A DNA stretch of 64,000 bases from Acanthamoeba sp. SK_2022b (taxonomy: Eukaryota; Discosea; Longamoebia; Acanthamoebidae): assembly GCA_027943245.1 (NCBI GenBank), contig JANDJZ010000007.1:1-64000 (forward strand), read 5' to 3'. Shown piece by piece: positions 11,548 to 22,074 of this stretch; position 1 is the stretch's first letter, and the number at the start of each line of letters is the position of its first letter. The translations under genes and the position numbers were made by a program. The notes below the pieces were generated by a model, which made no database searches, was not told where the DNA came from, and was given only the letters and a program-made list of their open reading frames with translations.

Positions 11548-12808
11548 ATGAAGAGGGCTATCACTTTTGTTGTTCTCGCTGCCTTCTTCCTGGCTTACAT
11601 CCATGCCGCTCTTCTGCCTCCCTTCCCCGCCCCCGCTGTTTTCTGGTCGGGCGACAGGTAACGTCCGATGCCTTTTTTTGATCTCTGCCGTTGCTGCAAT
11701 TTTGGCTCATTCTCGCACTCGAGTGCTCAACCAGGTATTTCTCCTCGAAGTCTGAGCAGTACCTTACGACCGTTTCCGAGGTCGAGATTGGTGACTTTGT
11801 CTCCTCCATTTCCGGATCTGCCGATAAGGTTCACCCCAATCGCTCGCTTGAGCATGGAATGAATGAACCGACGTTAATGTTCAAGTTGTACGTCTGAAAT
11901 CACAGAGCGCCCTGTCGGCATTTGTCGACCCTAGCGCCAAGTCCCCAGAGGTGGTCGTTATCTTCGTTGAACAGGAGGCTCAGCCCGCCCGTGAGGCCTA
12001 CTCTTTCCTTCAGGTGCGCTCCGCAATTATGACCATTCAACTCCCTTAATATCTCAACTTAACCCCCCCCCCCCAAAGACCTTCCTCGACTCTGCCTCGT
12101 CGTCGCTTGTCGTTCCCTACGCCTATCCGACCGCTTCCGTCAGTGATGCCATCTTGAATAAGGCTAGCCAGGCTGCCATTCTCTCTGCCCTCGCCTCCGA
12201 TGATGTTGTTCTGGTACTGTCCTCAAACCAATTTGTTTGTGCATTTTGTTCTCTTTTTTGCTCATTACCTTTGTTTAATTCAGACGTACTTCGAGAACCA
12301 CCGTTCCATGCTCTCCAACGGCAAGACCGATGTCGTTGTTGTTCAGATCGCCAGCGGCGATGGTGCGTTTAACAGACATACCGCGTCTCCTCATCTATTA
12401 CTCATAATTTCTCTGCGTTGGTTGCGTGTAGCCTCCCTGGTCGCCGAGGTTGAGCAGCGTCTCTCCGGCAGCAGCTTCGTTATTGGCTACACTGCCGATG
12501 CGAGCTTCCGTGCTGCTGAGAAGTCGGTACCTATGTCTTTTGTCCCGTTGAGGTCGGTATCGCGTGACTGTCAGGCTCATGTGCATTCCTTCTGGCATCA
12601 ACAGACCAGGATGACCGCCCTCGGCTCAATTGATGCTGATTTGGTTGTCGAGCACGCCTACGGTGGCGAGTACTGGCCCGCTGATGTGTGGTCTGGCATC
12701 GTCATCTGCGTCACTCTGATCGTCCTGCTTGCCATTGCCATCGGTTGCATGTTCGAGCTGCAGACCCCGACGAGGTGGGAGAAGACGAAGCGCACCCTCA
12801 ACAACTAA
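11548..12808 (+). CDS. V-ATPase accessory protein, Ac45/VOA1-like
   Basis: Five or six exons. The ATG at 11548 gives MKRAITFVVLAAFFLAYIHA, a clear signal peptide. A lumenal part follows with SPEVVVIFVEQEAQPAREAY, TFLDSASSSLVVPYAYPT and KTDVVVVQIASGD. Near the C-terminus are EYWPADVWSGIVICVTLIVL and ELQTPTRWEKTKRTLNN, a single membrane helix and short basic cytosolic tail. The phrase W-x-G before the helix and the Q-T-P/M-D-R-F/W motif after it match the conserved transmembrane end of Ac45 (ATP6AP1), yeast Voa1 and Big1. These help assemble the V0 sector in the ER. The lumenal domain is too divergent to separate Ac45 from Big1. Introns include a 12-base poly-C run at 12063-12074. Confidence 0.65.
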
Positions 12809-13381
12809 ACTGCACAGCCTCATGCCACACCCTCCACACACACACAAACACGCCGCTCTCCCTCTCCCCTTAAAACAACGCCCCCCGAACACTTATTTAT
12901 CACCGCTACACCAAGGTGTGCGCGCGGCCTTGAGGTGGGAGGTGGGCCACCAGCCGCGCTGTATGTTTCATTTTTGTGTTCTTTCGGCTCCGCAAAAACA
13001 ACAAAGCTCAACACCCCCACTTCGGCTGCGTGCGCCTGGGTGAGCGTGTACCCTGGGCATCCATGTCTCTGGGCGCCTGTTGGCCACGAGCTTTTTAAAC
13101 AGGGATTTTGCCGGGAAGGAGTCCGCCACCCCAATTTGCAGCTCCCGAGACAGCGCCAGCCAACATCTTGGCCGCACAACCGCTCCTGCTCAACGGAATC
13201 CATTCCTTTCTTTCTTTCTGGATCGCCAAGCTGCCAACTAGTTGCATCTTTTCTTCATCTACCTTGGTTCCAAACTGCGCATTTGTGGCGGTTGAACGCA
13301 TCAGCACATCAATTGGGTTAACACCATCCACACTCGCCTCTTTTACATCCTCCATCTTCTGCTACAAACTGCGTTACTGCT
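12809..13381. other. Intergenic upstream of SHK kinase
   Basis: About 570 bases holding the Ac45-like 3' UTR (short CA repeat near 12838-12850) and the SHK promoter. A plus frame (13108-13392) and a minus frame (13095-13355) both read openly here, but neither shows a domain, a start context or splice sites that would prove coding. Confidence 0.4.
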
Positions 13382-16369
13382 ATGAAGGCTAGCGGGCGTG
13401 CTGATCCCAAAGCGGTTTGGGTACTGCTTCCCTGCATGATTGTTTTGTCCAGTTAATTAGTATTCGCTTCACTGGGCCAATGCTTCCCCCTCCTCTCCCT
13501 CCCTCTCTCTCTCTCTCTCTCCAAAGGAAACCAACTCAGAGACTGTTATCAAATCGACCGAGATAGAGCTTGGTCCCGAAATCGCTAGAGGTGGCTACGG
13601 CACCGTGTTCAAGGGAAAATGCAGGTGGATGCCCCCCTCCCCCAATTGCTGTTGGAGTCTTGGGGTCTTTGCGCTGGGCCGGTATCATCTGACACGCAGT
13701 TCTAATTAGGGGCCAAACTGTGGCTATCAAGAAGCTGCACAATCAGCATCTCTCCGGTGACAAGCTGGAGGAACTCAAGAAGGAAGTGCAAATTCAAAGG
13801 CAAGCCTTCAGCTTTGCCCCCCCCCACCAAGGCTGCTGAATCCTCGCTAACCTCTCGGCCCATAATCCAGCCAATTGAGGCATCCGTGCATCCTGCTGCT
13901 TATGGGCGTCTGCACGGAGCCCGATAAAGTGGCCCTTGTGATGGAGTACGTGGACGGCAAGAGTCTCGACCGCATGTTGCACGAGGAAAAGGTCCCCCTC
14001 ACGCTGCATCAAAAGTTTCAACTGGCCAAGGACATCGCCAAGGGTACGAGGACCTCCGCTTTTTCTCTCGCTCTCTATCGACTGCAACGCTGACCTCTTC
14101 TTCAATGATGGGCACTGTAGGTTGCTATTGGCTGCATTGCCTGGACCCGCCCATCATTCACAGGGACATCAAGCCAGCAAACGTGCTCGTCGATACCAAC
14201 TTCAGGGTTCAGATTTGCGACTTTGGTCTCAGGTACGCCCTCCTCAATAGTTGCGCGTTCACGCAACCTCCCTCCAAGCACACGGCCCATCGAGTGGCGG
14301 TGCTCACGCGCCATCCGTGAGTGCAGCTGTGTGAAGGAACCCCCGGGTCCCAAGAAGTCGCGTGTTGTGGGCAGCCCCTTCTGGATGGCGCCGGAGGTGC
14401 TTGCGGGTCACCCCAACACTGAGAAGTCAGACGTCTTCTCCTTTGCCGTGCTGTTGTGGGAGATCTTCACCGGCCACTCACCAAGTGAGGGAGTCGTCGA
14501 CCTGCGCGGCTACATGTTCGACGTTGTGGTAAGACCCCCCCCCTCTCTTAGTTGTTTGGCTAGACTGTGCCGTGTTGCTCACGCAGACCAAATTGTTTTA
14601 TGGTTGCAGAATAACAACAGACGGCCTCCCATTCCCGACGACCTCGCTAATGGCATCAAGGAGCTCATCAGGTCGGGCTGGAGCCGCTATCCCGATCAAA
14701 GGTGCTGTCCCTTTGCTGCCGTTGTTGCGCTCGTTTCCGTCGCCGCGAGCGATGCTGGGTTTCACCTCTGATGCTCACAGTGCGCAACGCTTTGGACAGG
14801 CCCACTTTTGCCGAGATCCTGGCGAAGCTCGATGACATCTTTGTCGAGATGGTCTTGCAGGAAGAGGTCGCGCAGAAGCTGTGGCAGTCACTGAAGGACA
14901 AGGTATGTCGCCTGGCCACTCTCGGAGTCACGCACCTCAGCGGTTCTCGATGTCGGCCACTTACGCCGTCTGCCCGAGCGGACAAACAGATGGGCCACCA
15001 TTACCCCTTCTTCGTGCCGTGGTCCGAATTCATCGTCGGCCTATGCAAGACGCTCGGCGTGGCGGTGAAGCTCGACGACCCCGGCTTCAAATCCATGAAG
15101 GCTCTCTTGAGTGCGTCTCCGTCCGAAGGCCTTCTCAAAGTCCTCCCCGCTCACTGCCCCCCAAATCTTTCATTCTACAGCTGAGGAGTACAAGGACATG
15201 ACCAGCAGCAAGTACCCCGATATCGTGAGATGCGAGAAGTTTGGCGATTTCCTCGGGCGCTTCGGGCCCCTGGTCGCCGATGCTCCCCTGCCGGACCTCA
15301 TCACTCGGGTTCGTCCTCTCCGGTTCCCTTGTAGCTGTTTCCCCCGAATGCCAACCGCCTCTTCCATTCTCCTCCCTCATGCAGCTCCGGACAATCTGCG
15401 AGTGCGAGTGGTTCCACGTACGGCTCCCCTCCGGCAAGTTCCTCCCCTCATCAGGTCATCGAGGGCTGACGCGTGCGCGTTACGTATGACAGGGTGACAT
15501 CGAGGTCAATGCCGCCAAGTCACGAATTCAGGGCAAGGCGCCGGGTTCCTTCATCGTCCGGCTGGGTTCCGCTCCGCAGAGCTTCACCATCAGGTTCGCT
15601 CTTGTCCCGCCTCCCCCCCCCCCATATGTCGTCAAGTTCACTAGCAAGGCTTTGTGGCTAAACCTTTGCCCGCCTCTATCTATTCCCCCCCCCCCCACGC
15701 CGCCATATTATCTGGCAACGCAGTCGCGTGGTCGATGACAAGAAGAATCCCATCATCCACCAGCGCATCCTCAGGAAGGGAGGCCTCTTTGTTGTCATCA
15801 ACAACGAAACGCAGGAGATCAAGTCTTTCCTCGGTACAGCCACCCCTCCCCCCTCCATCCTTCTCAAAAGCTCTCTCTCTCTCTCTCTCTCGCGGGGAGT
15901 CGCCTGGTACTGGCGCTCGCGTTGTGGTGAGTCGTGTGGTGTTTACTCGCCCCTAAAATCTCCTCTCCTTTTTTCAGGTCTGAAGGAGCTTGTCGAAGGG
16001 GTGAAGCAGGACCTCAACCTCCACTTCCCGGTGAGCCAGGACAGAATATTCGCGCCCTTCTTCAAGCCAACGGTGCCGGAGAACTCGGAATACCTGGACA
16101 CGTCGCTGCTCGATAGCATGGCCACTACCACGCTCTCGGCAATCCCCATCCACACGAAGGAGAAGGAGGAGAGCGGCGACAAGGGGACCAAGGACCCCGC
16201 CGCACCGAAGAAGAAGAAGAAGAAGGAGAAGACCGGCGAGAAGGCGGGATCCAAGGAAAAGAAGAAGAAGAAGGAGAAGACCGGCGATAAGGAGGAGAAG
16301 AAGAAAAAGAAGAGCAGCAAGAAGGGGGACGATGGCAAGCCCAAGAAGGAGAAGAAGGAGAAGGTATGA
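13382..16369 (+). CDS. SHK-type TKL kinase with C-terminal SH2 domain
   Basis: About 11 exons. The ATG at 13382 starts a 12-residue exon. A CT-rich intron leads to the kinase: GPEIARGGYGTVFKGK (Gly-rich loop), VAIKKL (catalytic Lys), PIIHRDIKPANVLVDTNF (HRD), ICDFGL (DFG), SPFWMAPEVLAG and DVFSFAVLLWEIF. All catalytic residues are present. After a linker comes GKAPGSFIVRLGSAPQSFTI, the phosphotyrosine-binding FLVR strand of an SH2 domain with its Arg in place. Kinase followed by SH2 is the architecture of Dictyostelium SHK kinases, dual-specificity regulators of chemotaxis and phagocytosis; the role here is inferred from that. The protein ends in a Lys-rich tail of about 60 residues (16200-16366). 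Several introns carry poly-C runs of 9-12 bases. Confidence 0.85.
13503..13521 (+). repeat. CT-repeat polypyrimidine tract before SHK exon 2
   Basis: Uninterrupted CT dinucleotides end just before acceptor ccaaag. The tract probably serves as the 3' splice-site pyrimidine tract. Confidence 0.8.
15613..15696 (+). repeat. Two poly-C runs in one SHK intron
   Basis: C runs of 11 (15613-15623) and 12 (15685-15696) in the intron that splits the SH2 domain of the SHK gene. Confidence 0.85.
15871..15891 (+). repeat. CT microsatellite in SHK intron
   Basis: About ten CT units in the intron between the SH2 C-terminal exon and the last exon. Confidence 0.85.
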
Positions 16370-17304
16370 GCTGTCTGGTTAGTCGCGGGGCGAAATGGCT
16401 GCAAAACGAGTAGGAGTAGTGGAAGGAAAAGGTGTGGTGAAATCAAAGCGGACGCGAGCGAACGTAATGGCCTCTGACCAGGTGCGGAAGACGTTGAACA
16501 AGGGCCCTGTATTATCTGGGCGTGGTGGATTGCCTCAAAGGGAGGGCGCTCTGGTGTACCCTCCAAGTAGTCCGACCGCACAAGACATCCTATAAATAAA
16601 TGTTTTGTTATTTATTGCACACTTATGCCCGCTCTTCGCCACCACACAACAGGGAGCAAGGGCAAGGGTTGACAACCCTTGTGAGGTGGCCCTCAATTAA
16701 GAGGTAACTCCAAGAGTTACATGGCAGTTTGAATTCGATTGCTCTTGTTCGTCTTGGCCGCAAGGCGACCTCCCAAGGGCGGCTCGCACGGTTGTTCGCG
16801 CCACTTTCCAGCTTGGACGACGTCTGGCTGGATTCGAAACCGCGGCTTCACCAAGGCTGTATGGAGAACAGGGAAATCTCCCTTGGTGCGACCACACAAG
16901 ATTGCTGGCCAATGGGCCGAAGCTACTTTCTGTGTCTTTTCGTTCGGGTCGCCCAGCACCGAAATGGCCGAGAGGCCATACCCTGGCGTGTGAGGTTGAG
17001 ATACCCCATCAGCCGCAGGGTGTTAAGCAGCTCATTGGTCTGTGCTTGCAGCCGGGATAGAAACTTGGCAGCCGGATGAACCATCGTCCCTGATCCATCG
17101 TACGACCCGGTTTCGCCTACCCATTCCGTTCAACTAACCTCGACAGACACCCACCACCTCTGGCATCCCTTTCGCTTACAAGCCTGAAGTCAACACTATC
17201 TCTTCGTCAATGTCTCTCCCCCTAGAAACGGCCGAGTCGCCCTTCAAGAACAAGGTACCTCACTCGAGACCAGCGTGACCGGGCCGGCGCCTGCTGATGC
17301 TGAC
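16370..17304. other. Intergenic, SHK 3' to low-complexity gene
   Basis: About 930 bases. It contains the SHK 3' UTR with AATAAA at 16595-16600, then a GC-richer stretch with no convincing gene. A short frame at 17210 (starting MSLPLETAESPFKNK) ends at a GT but cannot be spliced to the next frame, because the gap would be only 19 bases. It may be 5' UTR or an upstream exon with a different acceptor. Confidence 0.4.
16595..16600 (+). terminator. Candidate poly(A) signal of SHK gene
   Basis: AATAAA about 226 bases after the SHK stop, in a local AT-rich stretch followed by T-rich sequence. Confidence 0.4.
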
Positions 17305-18357
17305 ATGAGAAGCGGCCCATCGCAGAACTCGCTAGGCCAGGTGTTGGTGGACGGGAACCAGCTGGACATCTCGAACATAAATTGCTACCTTCAGCTGTTG
17401 GCGCAGACCGCCAACAAGAAGGAGAAGCTGCGCAGGAAGAGGCGACGAGAGAGAAGGGAAAAGAGGAAGGGCAACAGCAGCAAGGAGCGACGGAGGTCGA
17501 AGAAGGAGCGCGAGGGCAAGGAGAAAGAGTTAGAGCCCGATATCTCCTCATCAGCTGACGTGCATATCGATAATGAGCTCCTCGACACCAGCACCGACCA
17601 ACACGGCCTCACGGTGGCGCCCACCCTCCCTTCCCAGAGCGTTCGTCCCAACGGAGCCGTGGGTAGACGAGCCGCGAGCAGCCCAGTCACCCCCACTCCC
17701 GTTTCGGCCTCCGACTTGGCATTCGACCATGCTCAGCCTCCACACGTGCCCTATGCTCCTCCCTCGCGGAACAGCGGCTGGTCCCAGTTCATCATCGAAC
17801 ACGCCCAGCACCAGGACTTCGCAAGCGGCTTCTCGGGTGCACCTTCTTCACACCTCACGTCGAACCAGCAGCAGTTCATCCAGCACCGCTCGTCGCCCAC
17901 AGCTCTCTACAACAATGTAGGTCAACCCTACACGCAGCTCCACCCTCAGCAGCAGTTCGATCCGGCAGCCGAGTTCATCCAATTCATGACGGAACACCAG
18001 AGCTGTTCCAATCCATCGTTCACCTTCTCCTCCTCCTTCTCTTCCGACGCACTCTCCCCTGTCACCGACGAGGGCTTCATGGGCTTTCCCTTCGTTTCCT
18101 CAGCTCCTTCGCCCTACCTCGCTCAACACATAGCCACGTCGGGCTTCACGGCTATGCCTTCGGCCGATCTTATGCAAGCGCAGGTGCCGATGCACCAGCC
18201 GCAGCAATCGGCTGCCTTCTACCCCGACTTCGCCGGCCTCCTCACCACTTCCGCACCAACGTCGATCGGGATGGAGCCTATCGACGACCGAGATGGCACC
18301 TTTGCCAGCCTCGAGTTCCTCGAAGCGGCCCTTGCTCAAGACATGCCGGATGCTTGA
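17305..18357 (+). CDS. Low-complexity protein with basic N-terminal segment, unknown
   Basis: A single open exon of about 350 codons ending at TGA 18355-18357. The first ATG in frame is 17305; the frame stays open upstream to about 17188, so an upstream exon is possible. Residues about 25-75 are strongly basic and helical (KKEKLRRKRRRERREKRKGN, RRRSKKEREGKEK), resembling a nuclear signal or a DNA- or RNA-binding basic region. The rest is rich in Ser, Pro, Gln, His and Phe, with repeated short motifs such as WSQFIIEHAQHQ and AEFIQFMTEHQS that resemble each other. Acidic-aromatic low complexity after a basic region suggests a transcription regulator, but this is speculative. No known family recognised. 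Confidence 0.55.
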   Translation: MRSGPSQNSLGQVLVDGNQLDISNINCYLQLLAQTANKKEKLRRKRRRERREKRKGNSSKERRRSKKEREGKEKELEPDISSSADVHIDNELLDTSTDQHGLTVAPTLPSQSVRPNGAVGRRAASSPVTPTPVSASDLAFDHAQPPHVPYAPPSRNSGWSQFIIEHAQHQDFASGFSGAPSSHLTSNQQQFIQHRSSPTALYNNVGQPYTQLHPQQQFDPAAEFIQFMTEHQSCSNPSFTFSSSFSSDALSPVTDEGFMGFPFVSSAPSPYLAQHIATSGFTAMPSADLMQAQVPMHQPQQSAAFYPDFAGLLTTSAPTSIGMEPIDDRDGTFASLEFLEAALAQDMPDA

Positions 18358-18632
18358 ACCTTTTTCCCTCTGCCAACGATCGATGATCGCCACCCCTGCC
18401 TGTTGTTATCTAGTCTTCCCCACTCCCTTGTATGTAATCGACCACTCCGTTTAGCATGTACTTACCCGTTTTCGTTGCACTGTACATAACATGTATACAT
18501 CATTCACTTTGACCACTCACGCGAAGATGGTGGTAGTGTTGTTATTGTTGGGAATATAAAAATGTGGTGGTGTAGAAGAGAACAAACTGTACAGGCTAGC
18601 AAAGGTCTAGCACGCGAATCCACCTGAGTGCC

Positions 18633-19543
18633 TCAGACAGAAATGCGCGAGCCCCCATCCTTAGCTGCTTCGCTCTCCTTGGCTACGGCGCTACATTGTG
18701 GCAGCTTGGGAGTGCTGGGCGTGCGGCTGCGTCGCAGCGTGATGTCGAACCTGAGGGTGGCCCCATCACACAGGCCGTTCTTCTGCAGCGAAAGCTCAGC
18801 GTTTAATCGGTCGCCGCTATCATCTCTGCGGAGTACACCTTCGTTTCCCACCTGTGTAATGATAACGGTTAAGAGAAGGGAGGAAGTAAGTAACGAGGCG
18901 AAGGGAAGACCTCGCGAGGTCAAGTAATGGAACAGCCCGCGAGGGACAACCTCACCGTGCGCACGTGCTCAATGTGCCCGAAAGAGAAATACGACGAAAA
19001 AAAAAGATTGCTGGCAGTACCTGCTGCCCAAGGGCGCGAGCTAGGGAGCGCACGTAGACGCGCTCGTCCACCTCTTCCCACACCTCGACGCGTTCTGTTA
19101 CCCACCTGGTGATCACAGAGATAGCACAAAATGAGCGAGGAAATGAACCACGTTGCGCAAACCTTCAGAGGAAAAGGTAACCGCAAATATTAAATAAACT
19201 CTTAGGCGGTGGTTGACGCCACCAAGCTGGGGTCCGGAGACGGAGAAGCCAGGGTCAAAGCCAGGGTTTGTTACCTTCTGCCTCCAAAGACAGCTATGTT
19301 CAAAGCGTTGCGCATCACGTTTCGGTCGTAGTGGCCAACTTTGATGTACAGCTTGAACTGCTGTGCGGCCCTGCAGAGCGTGTCACATTGGAATTTTGGC
19401 TGGCAAGGTGGGGAAGAGGGTGAAAGCTAGAGAGAGTACCCTCGCGGCTCAATCTCATTGCCGCTGAGGCTGGAAAGCATGCGTGTGAGCTTCCTCTGAA
19501 GGGTTTTCCTCCTGTCCTGCTGCTCCCCGGTGCTCTCCGTCAT
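18633..19543 (-). CDS. Unrecognised multi-exon protein
   Basis: Minus-strand gene with a probable ATG at 19541-19543. Exon 1 encodes MTESTGEQQDRRKTLQRKLT and ends at a donor inside EIEPRG. Splicing in phase to 19370 gives AAQQFKLYIKVGHYDRNVMR and NALNIAVFGGR. Downstream exons include VTERVEVWEEVDERVYVRSL (near 19100), FGHIEHVRTVRLSLA and NAELSLQKNGLCDGATLRFD, ending at a stop near 18633. The last piece has a beta-rich look and could be ubiquitin-like, but that is a guess. The middle joins (19120-19300) could not be resolved, and two genes cannot be excluded. Confidence 0.4.
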
Positions 19544-19922
19544 GGTGCTGCTTGTGGAGCGTGCTTTATGTCTGTGGTGATGTCGGGGCCCAGAGTTGGT
19601 TCTTAGCGTTTCTTCGTTTTTGTCAAGTCCTGTCCAGATAGGAAGTTTGTGGTTCAAGGCTTTTCTGCGTTGACCTTGTCCTCCTTGGTTTGGCTCCACC
19701 GCGGTTGGTGCCGGAGTGTCGCCTTGCTTTCACCCAAGTACGCTTCCGCAAACTGCGGCATAATTCTGTCGACGCGCCCCCGACCATCGAATCGCGTTGT
19801 TTTGCGGCAGCTTTGTTTTGGCCAGCAGCAGGTTTTTGTACGACAAAAAGTTGGTGGGGTGACCGAGAAAGGCTGAGATAGGCGCGGCTGCGGCGAGTTT
19901 TGTGGGGTTTCGCGAGGGAACG
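19544..19922. other. Intergenic between two unrecognised minus-strand genes
   Basis: About 380 bases. Holds the 5' region of the 18633-19543 gene and the 3' UTR of the next. A minus frame of 90 codons reads through but has no domain. Confidence 0.35.
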
Positions 19923-21128
19923 TCACTCGCCCTGATGTTGCTGGTGTTGATGTGGCTCGTGGGTGCGTCTTCGTTTGCGCACGATTTCCTCTGGGCTTTC
20001 ACCTTGCCCGGTCTCTTGTTGTCGCGCGTCTTGTTGTGCTTGTGGTGGCGCGTCGGTTTCGATCACCGATGGCGTCTTGCGCTTGTGTGGAGAAGAAGCG
20101 GTGTCCATGAAGGAGGCGATGGTGATGGGAAAGGAGATGGGTGGCTCGTCCCAACCATCGTCCACCACCTCGTCCTTCAGCTCCGTGAGGGGTATGTACA
20201 CGAGAGAGGCCTTGGTGACGTGAAAAACCTCCCCCTGTTCATCGCCCGGCAGCCGGTCCACAGTGATCTGTACATGATTGAAGATGGGATGCATCTCCTC
20301 CCCCCTACCGGCGTCTGAGTAGAGGGGTACCAGGAAGTAGCCCTCTGACTCCGATCCTAGACTCACGAGTGTGAGCGGAATGGCCATGAACACGTCGTGA
20401 TGGCCGGTGGGGGAGCGCTACCTCGTTGCTGCACGAAGTCGTCAAGGTCATACTGCCCACCGTAGACATCGCTCTTGAGCTTGAGCAGAATGATGCCCTC
20501 CGCAGGGAAGCTCTTTTCCTTCGCGTCGATCCAAGCAATGTAAGAAAGACACACGCGCGCACAACACAAAACGTTCGTGGTTGTAGCAGGCTGTGTGATG
20601 TGTACATTACCCGAATGGGATCGCTTGGAGACAAGCTGACCTGCCACAGCGCACGCCTGTGCATGTCCATCATGCTTGGGTCCATGAAAGGCGGCTTGAT
20701 GATGGGCTTGCTGGATGCACACGACACCAAACTGTAAGGCGCCTCTCGGTGCCTTTCTAAGAAAGGGTAGGGCGCACTTTGGTGTGAGTGAATAAGGGGT
20801 GCCGTCGGGCAGGCGTAGGTCTAGACACACGAAGCGAATGATCTTTGACTTCAGCCCTCGCTTGAGCAAAGCGGCAGACTCAGCACGCTGCTGGTCAAGG
20901 AACTCTTGTGGCAACGCGCTGGGGTGCGGCGTCAACGAGTACTGACGCAAGCCATCTGCCACATTGTTGGCAGAAGAGGATTTAGCAGAAAGATGGCACG
21001 GACGTATAATGAACATCATACATACCCTGCTTGTTGAGAGAGCACTCCTTGATATTGAGCCTCGGCCCACTCGGCTTTGTATGCTCTGTCACTCCACCAC
21101 CTTCTTCCTCGGTGTGCTGGTCCATCAT
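19923..21128 (-). CDS. Unrecognised protein with C-terminal basic cluster
   Basis: Minus-strand gene of about five exons. ATG is at 21126-21128 (MMDQHTEEEGGGVTEHTKPS). Exons give GLRQYSLTPHPSALPQEFLD, SKIIRFVCLDLRLPDGTPYS, IIKPPFMDPSMMDMHRRALW, FPAEGIILLKLKSDVYGGQY and FMAIPLTLVSLGSESEGYFL. The last exon continues with ITVDRLPGDEQGEVFHVTKA. The C-terminus is disordered, rich in Gln/His/Pro, and carries KRRRTH, a likely nuclear localisation signal. The middle looks like a folded beta-rich domain, but I do not recognise the family. It shares a 116-base divergent gap with the secreted-protein gene. Confidence 0.55.
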
Positions 21129-21244
21129 CTAAGTTTTGTGTTGTGACGTCACGCCACGCCAGCAAGAGAACAGCAAAAGAAAAAGGTGCCCCGACAGGAG
21201 CGAGTCGTTTTTTCTTTGGCCAAGCCGAGTAGAGGGGCCAGAAG

Positions 21245-21907
21245 ATGGCGAACTGCAAGACGAACGGCGGGCAGTTGGTGGCGGTAGCGTTGCTCCTGTG
21301 CGCGGCAGTATGCGTTGTTGCTGGCGCGAACGCACCCCAGTTCCCCCACGACTACAAGGCGGGTCTGGCGCAGCTCGTGGAGATGCAGCCAGGCCACAAC
21401 GTTACGTGGAAGAACGGCCAGGCCCTCTTTAGTCGCAAACTGCAGGCGGCCAAGCTGTCGGGGACCACCGGAGGCATGGAGCTCACCAACCTCGATCTTT
21501 TCGCCCAGGGAACGCGCTATGTCATCGACAGCCGCTACTGTCAGAGGGAGCGCCTTACGCAGGGTTACTCTGATCCTCTCGATCTCATCCACTACTGCTC
21601 CTACGCGGGCGTCACTTCCATCAATGGCAAATCGGTCCAGCAGTGGAGTTACGCGCAGGGCAATTTCGTTAACATCAACATCTTCGTCACCAATGACGGC
21701 CACCTCTCCCCCGTGCGACTTTTCTTCCTCCAGTCGGGCGCCGGCGTGCTCATCGATTACCAATCGTTCTCTGAGGGAACCTCCGCCAGCGATTTCCAGC
21801 CGCCCTCATCCTGCAGTGGTGGACACGCCGTGGGCGAAACCGAGGTCCCCTCCTCGCCCCTCCAGCCCATCTTCGATTTCCTTGCCGCTCCGATTGGCAT
21901 CAACTAA
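21245..21907 (+). CDS. Small secreted protein, possibly ependymin/LolA-like
   Basis: Single-exon gene of 220 codons, unusual in this intron-rich window. The ATG at 21245 is followed by LVAVALLLCAAVCVVAGANA, a signal peptide with a likely cut after AGA or ANA. The mature part has regular Cys residues and motifs FVNINIFVTNDG, PVRLFFLQSGAGVLIDYQSF and DFQPPSSC. The phrase P-V-R-L followed by a short strand and F-x-P-x-x-C near the end is reminiscent of ependymin-related and LolA-like secreted proteins, though similarity is weak. No membrane segment beyond the signal peptide. One N-glycosylation site (NVTW). Probably exported or lysosomal. Confidence 0.7.
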   Translation: MANCKTNGGQLVAVALLLCAAVCVVAGANAPQFPHDYKAGLAQLVEMQPGHNVTWKNGQALFSRKLQAAKLSGTTGGMELTNLDLFAQGTRYVIDSRYCQRERLTQGYSDPLDLIHYCSYAGVTSINGKSVQQWSYAQGNFVNINIFVTNDGHLSPVRLFFLQSGAGVLIDYQSFSEGTSASDFQPPSSCSGGHAVGETEVPSSPLQPIFDFLAAPIGIN

Positions 21908-22074
21908 TTTCGCCCTCGTCAACCCTCTACTCGGATCTTTTGTACAATCGGTTTTTTTTCAATTCCAATTCCATCGTGTTCATCTATTTTGGTGCGAGTA
22001 TTGTGTAATAATATTAGTGGAAAATAAATAACAAGTTGAAGTGGCAGTGGCAGACGAGAGGAGGCGGCGGCACT

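Noticed and set aside
16829..16841. GGATTCGAAACC, resembling a minus-strand tRNA T-arm
   Set aside because: Flanking bases do not pair into a T-stem and no acceptor, D or anticodon arms could be placed.
17210..17255. MSLPLETAESPFKNK as first exon of the low-complexity gene
   Set aside because: Joining it to the main frame would need a 19-base intron, shorter than any credible intron here.
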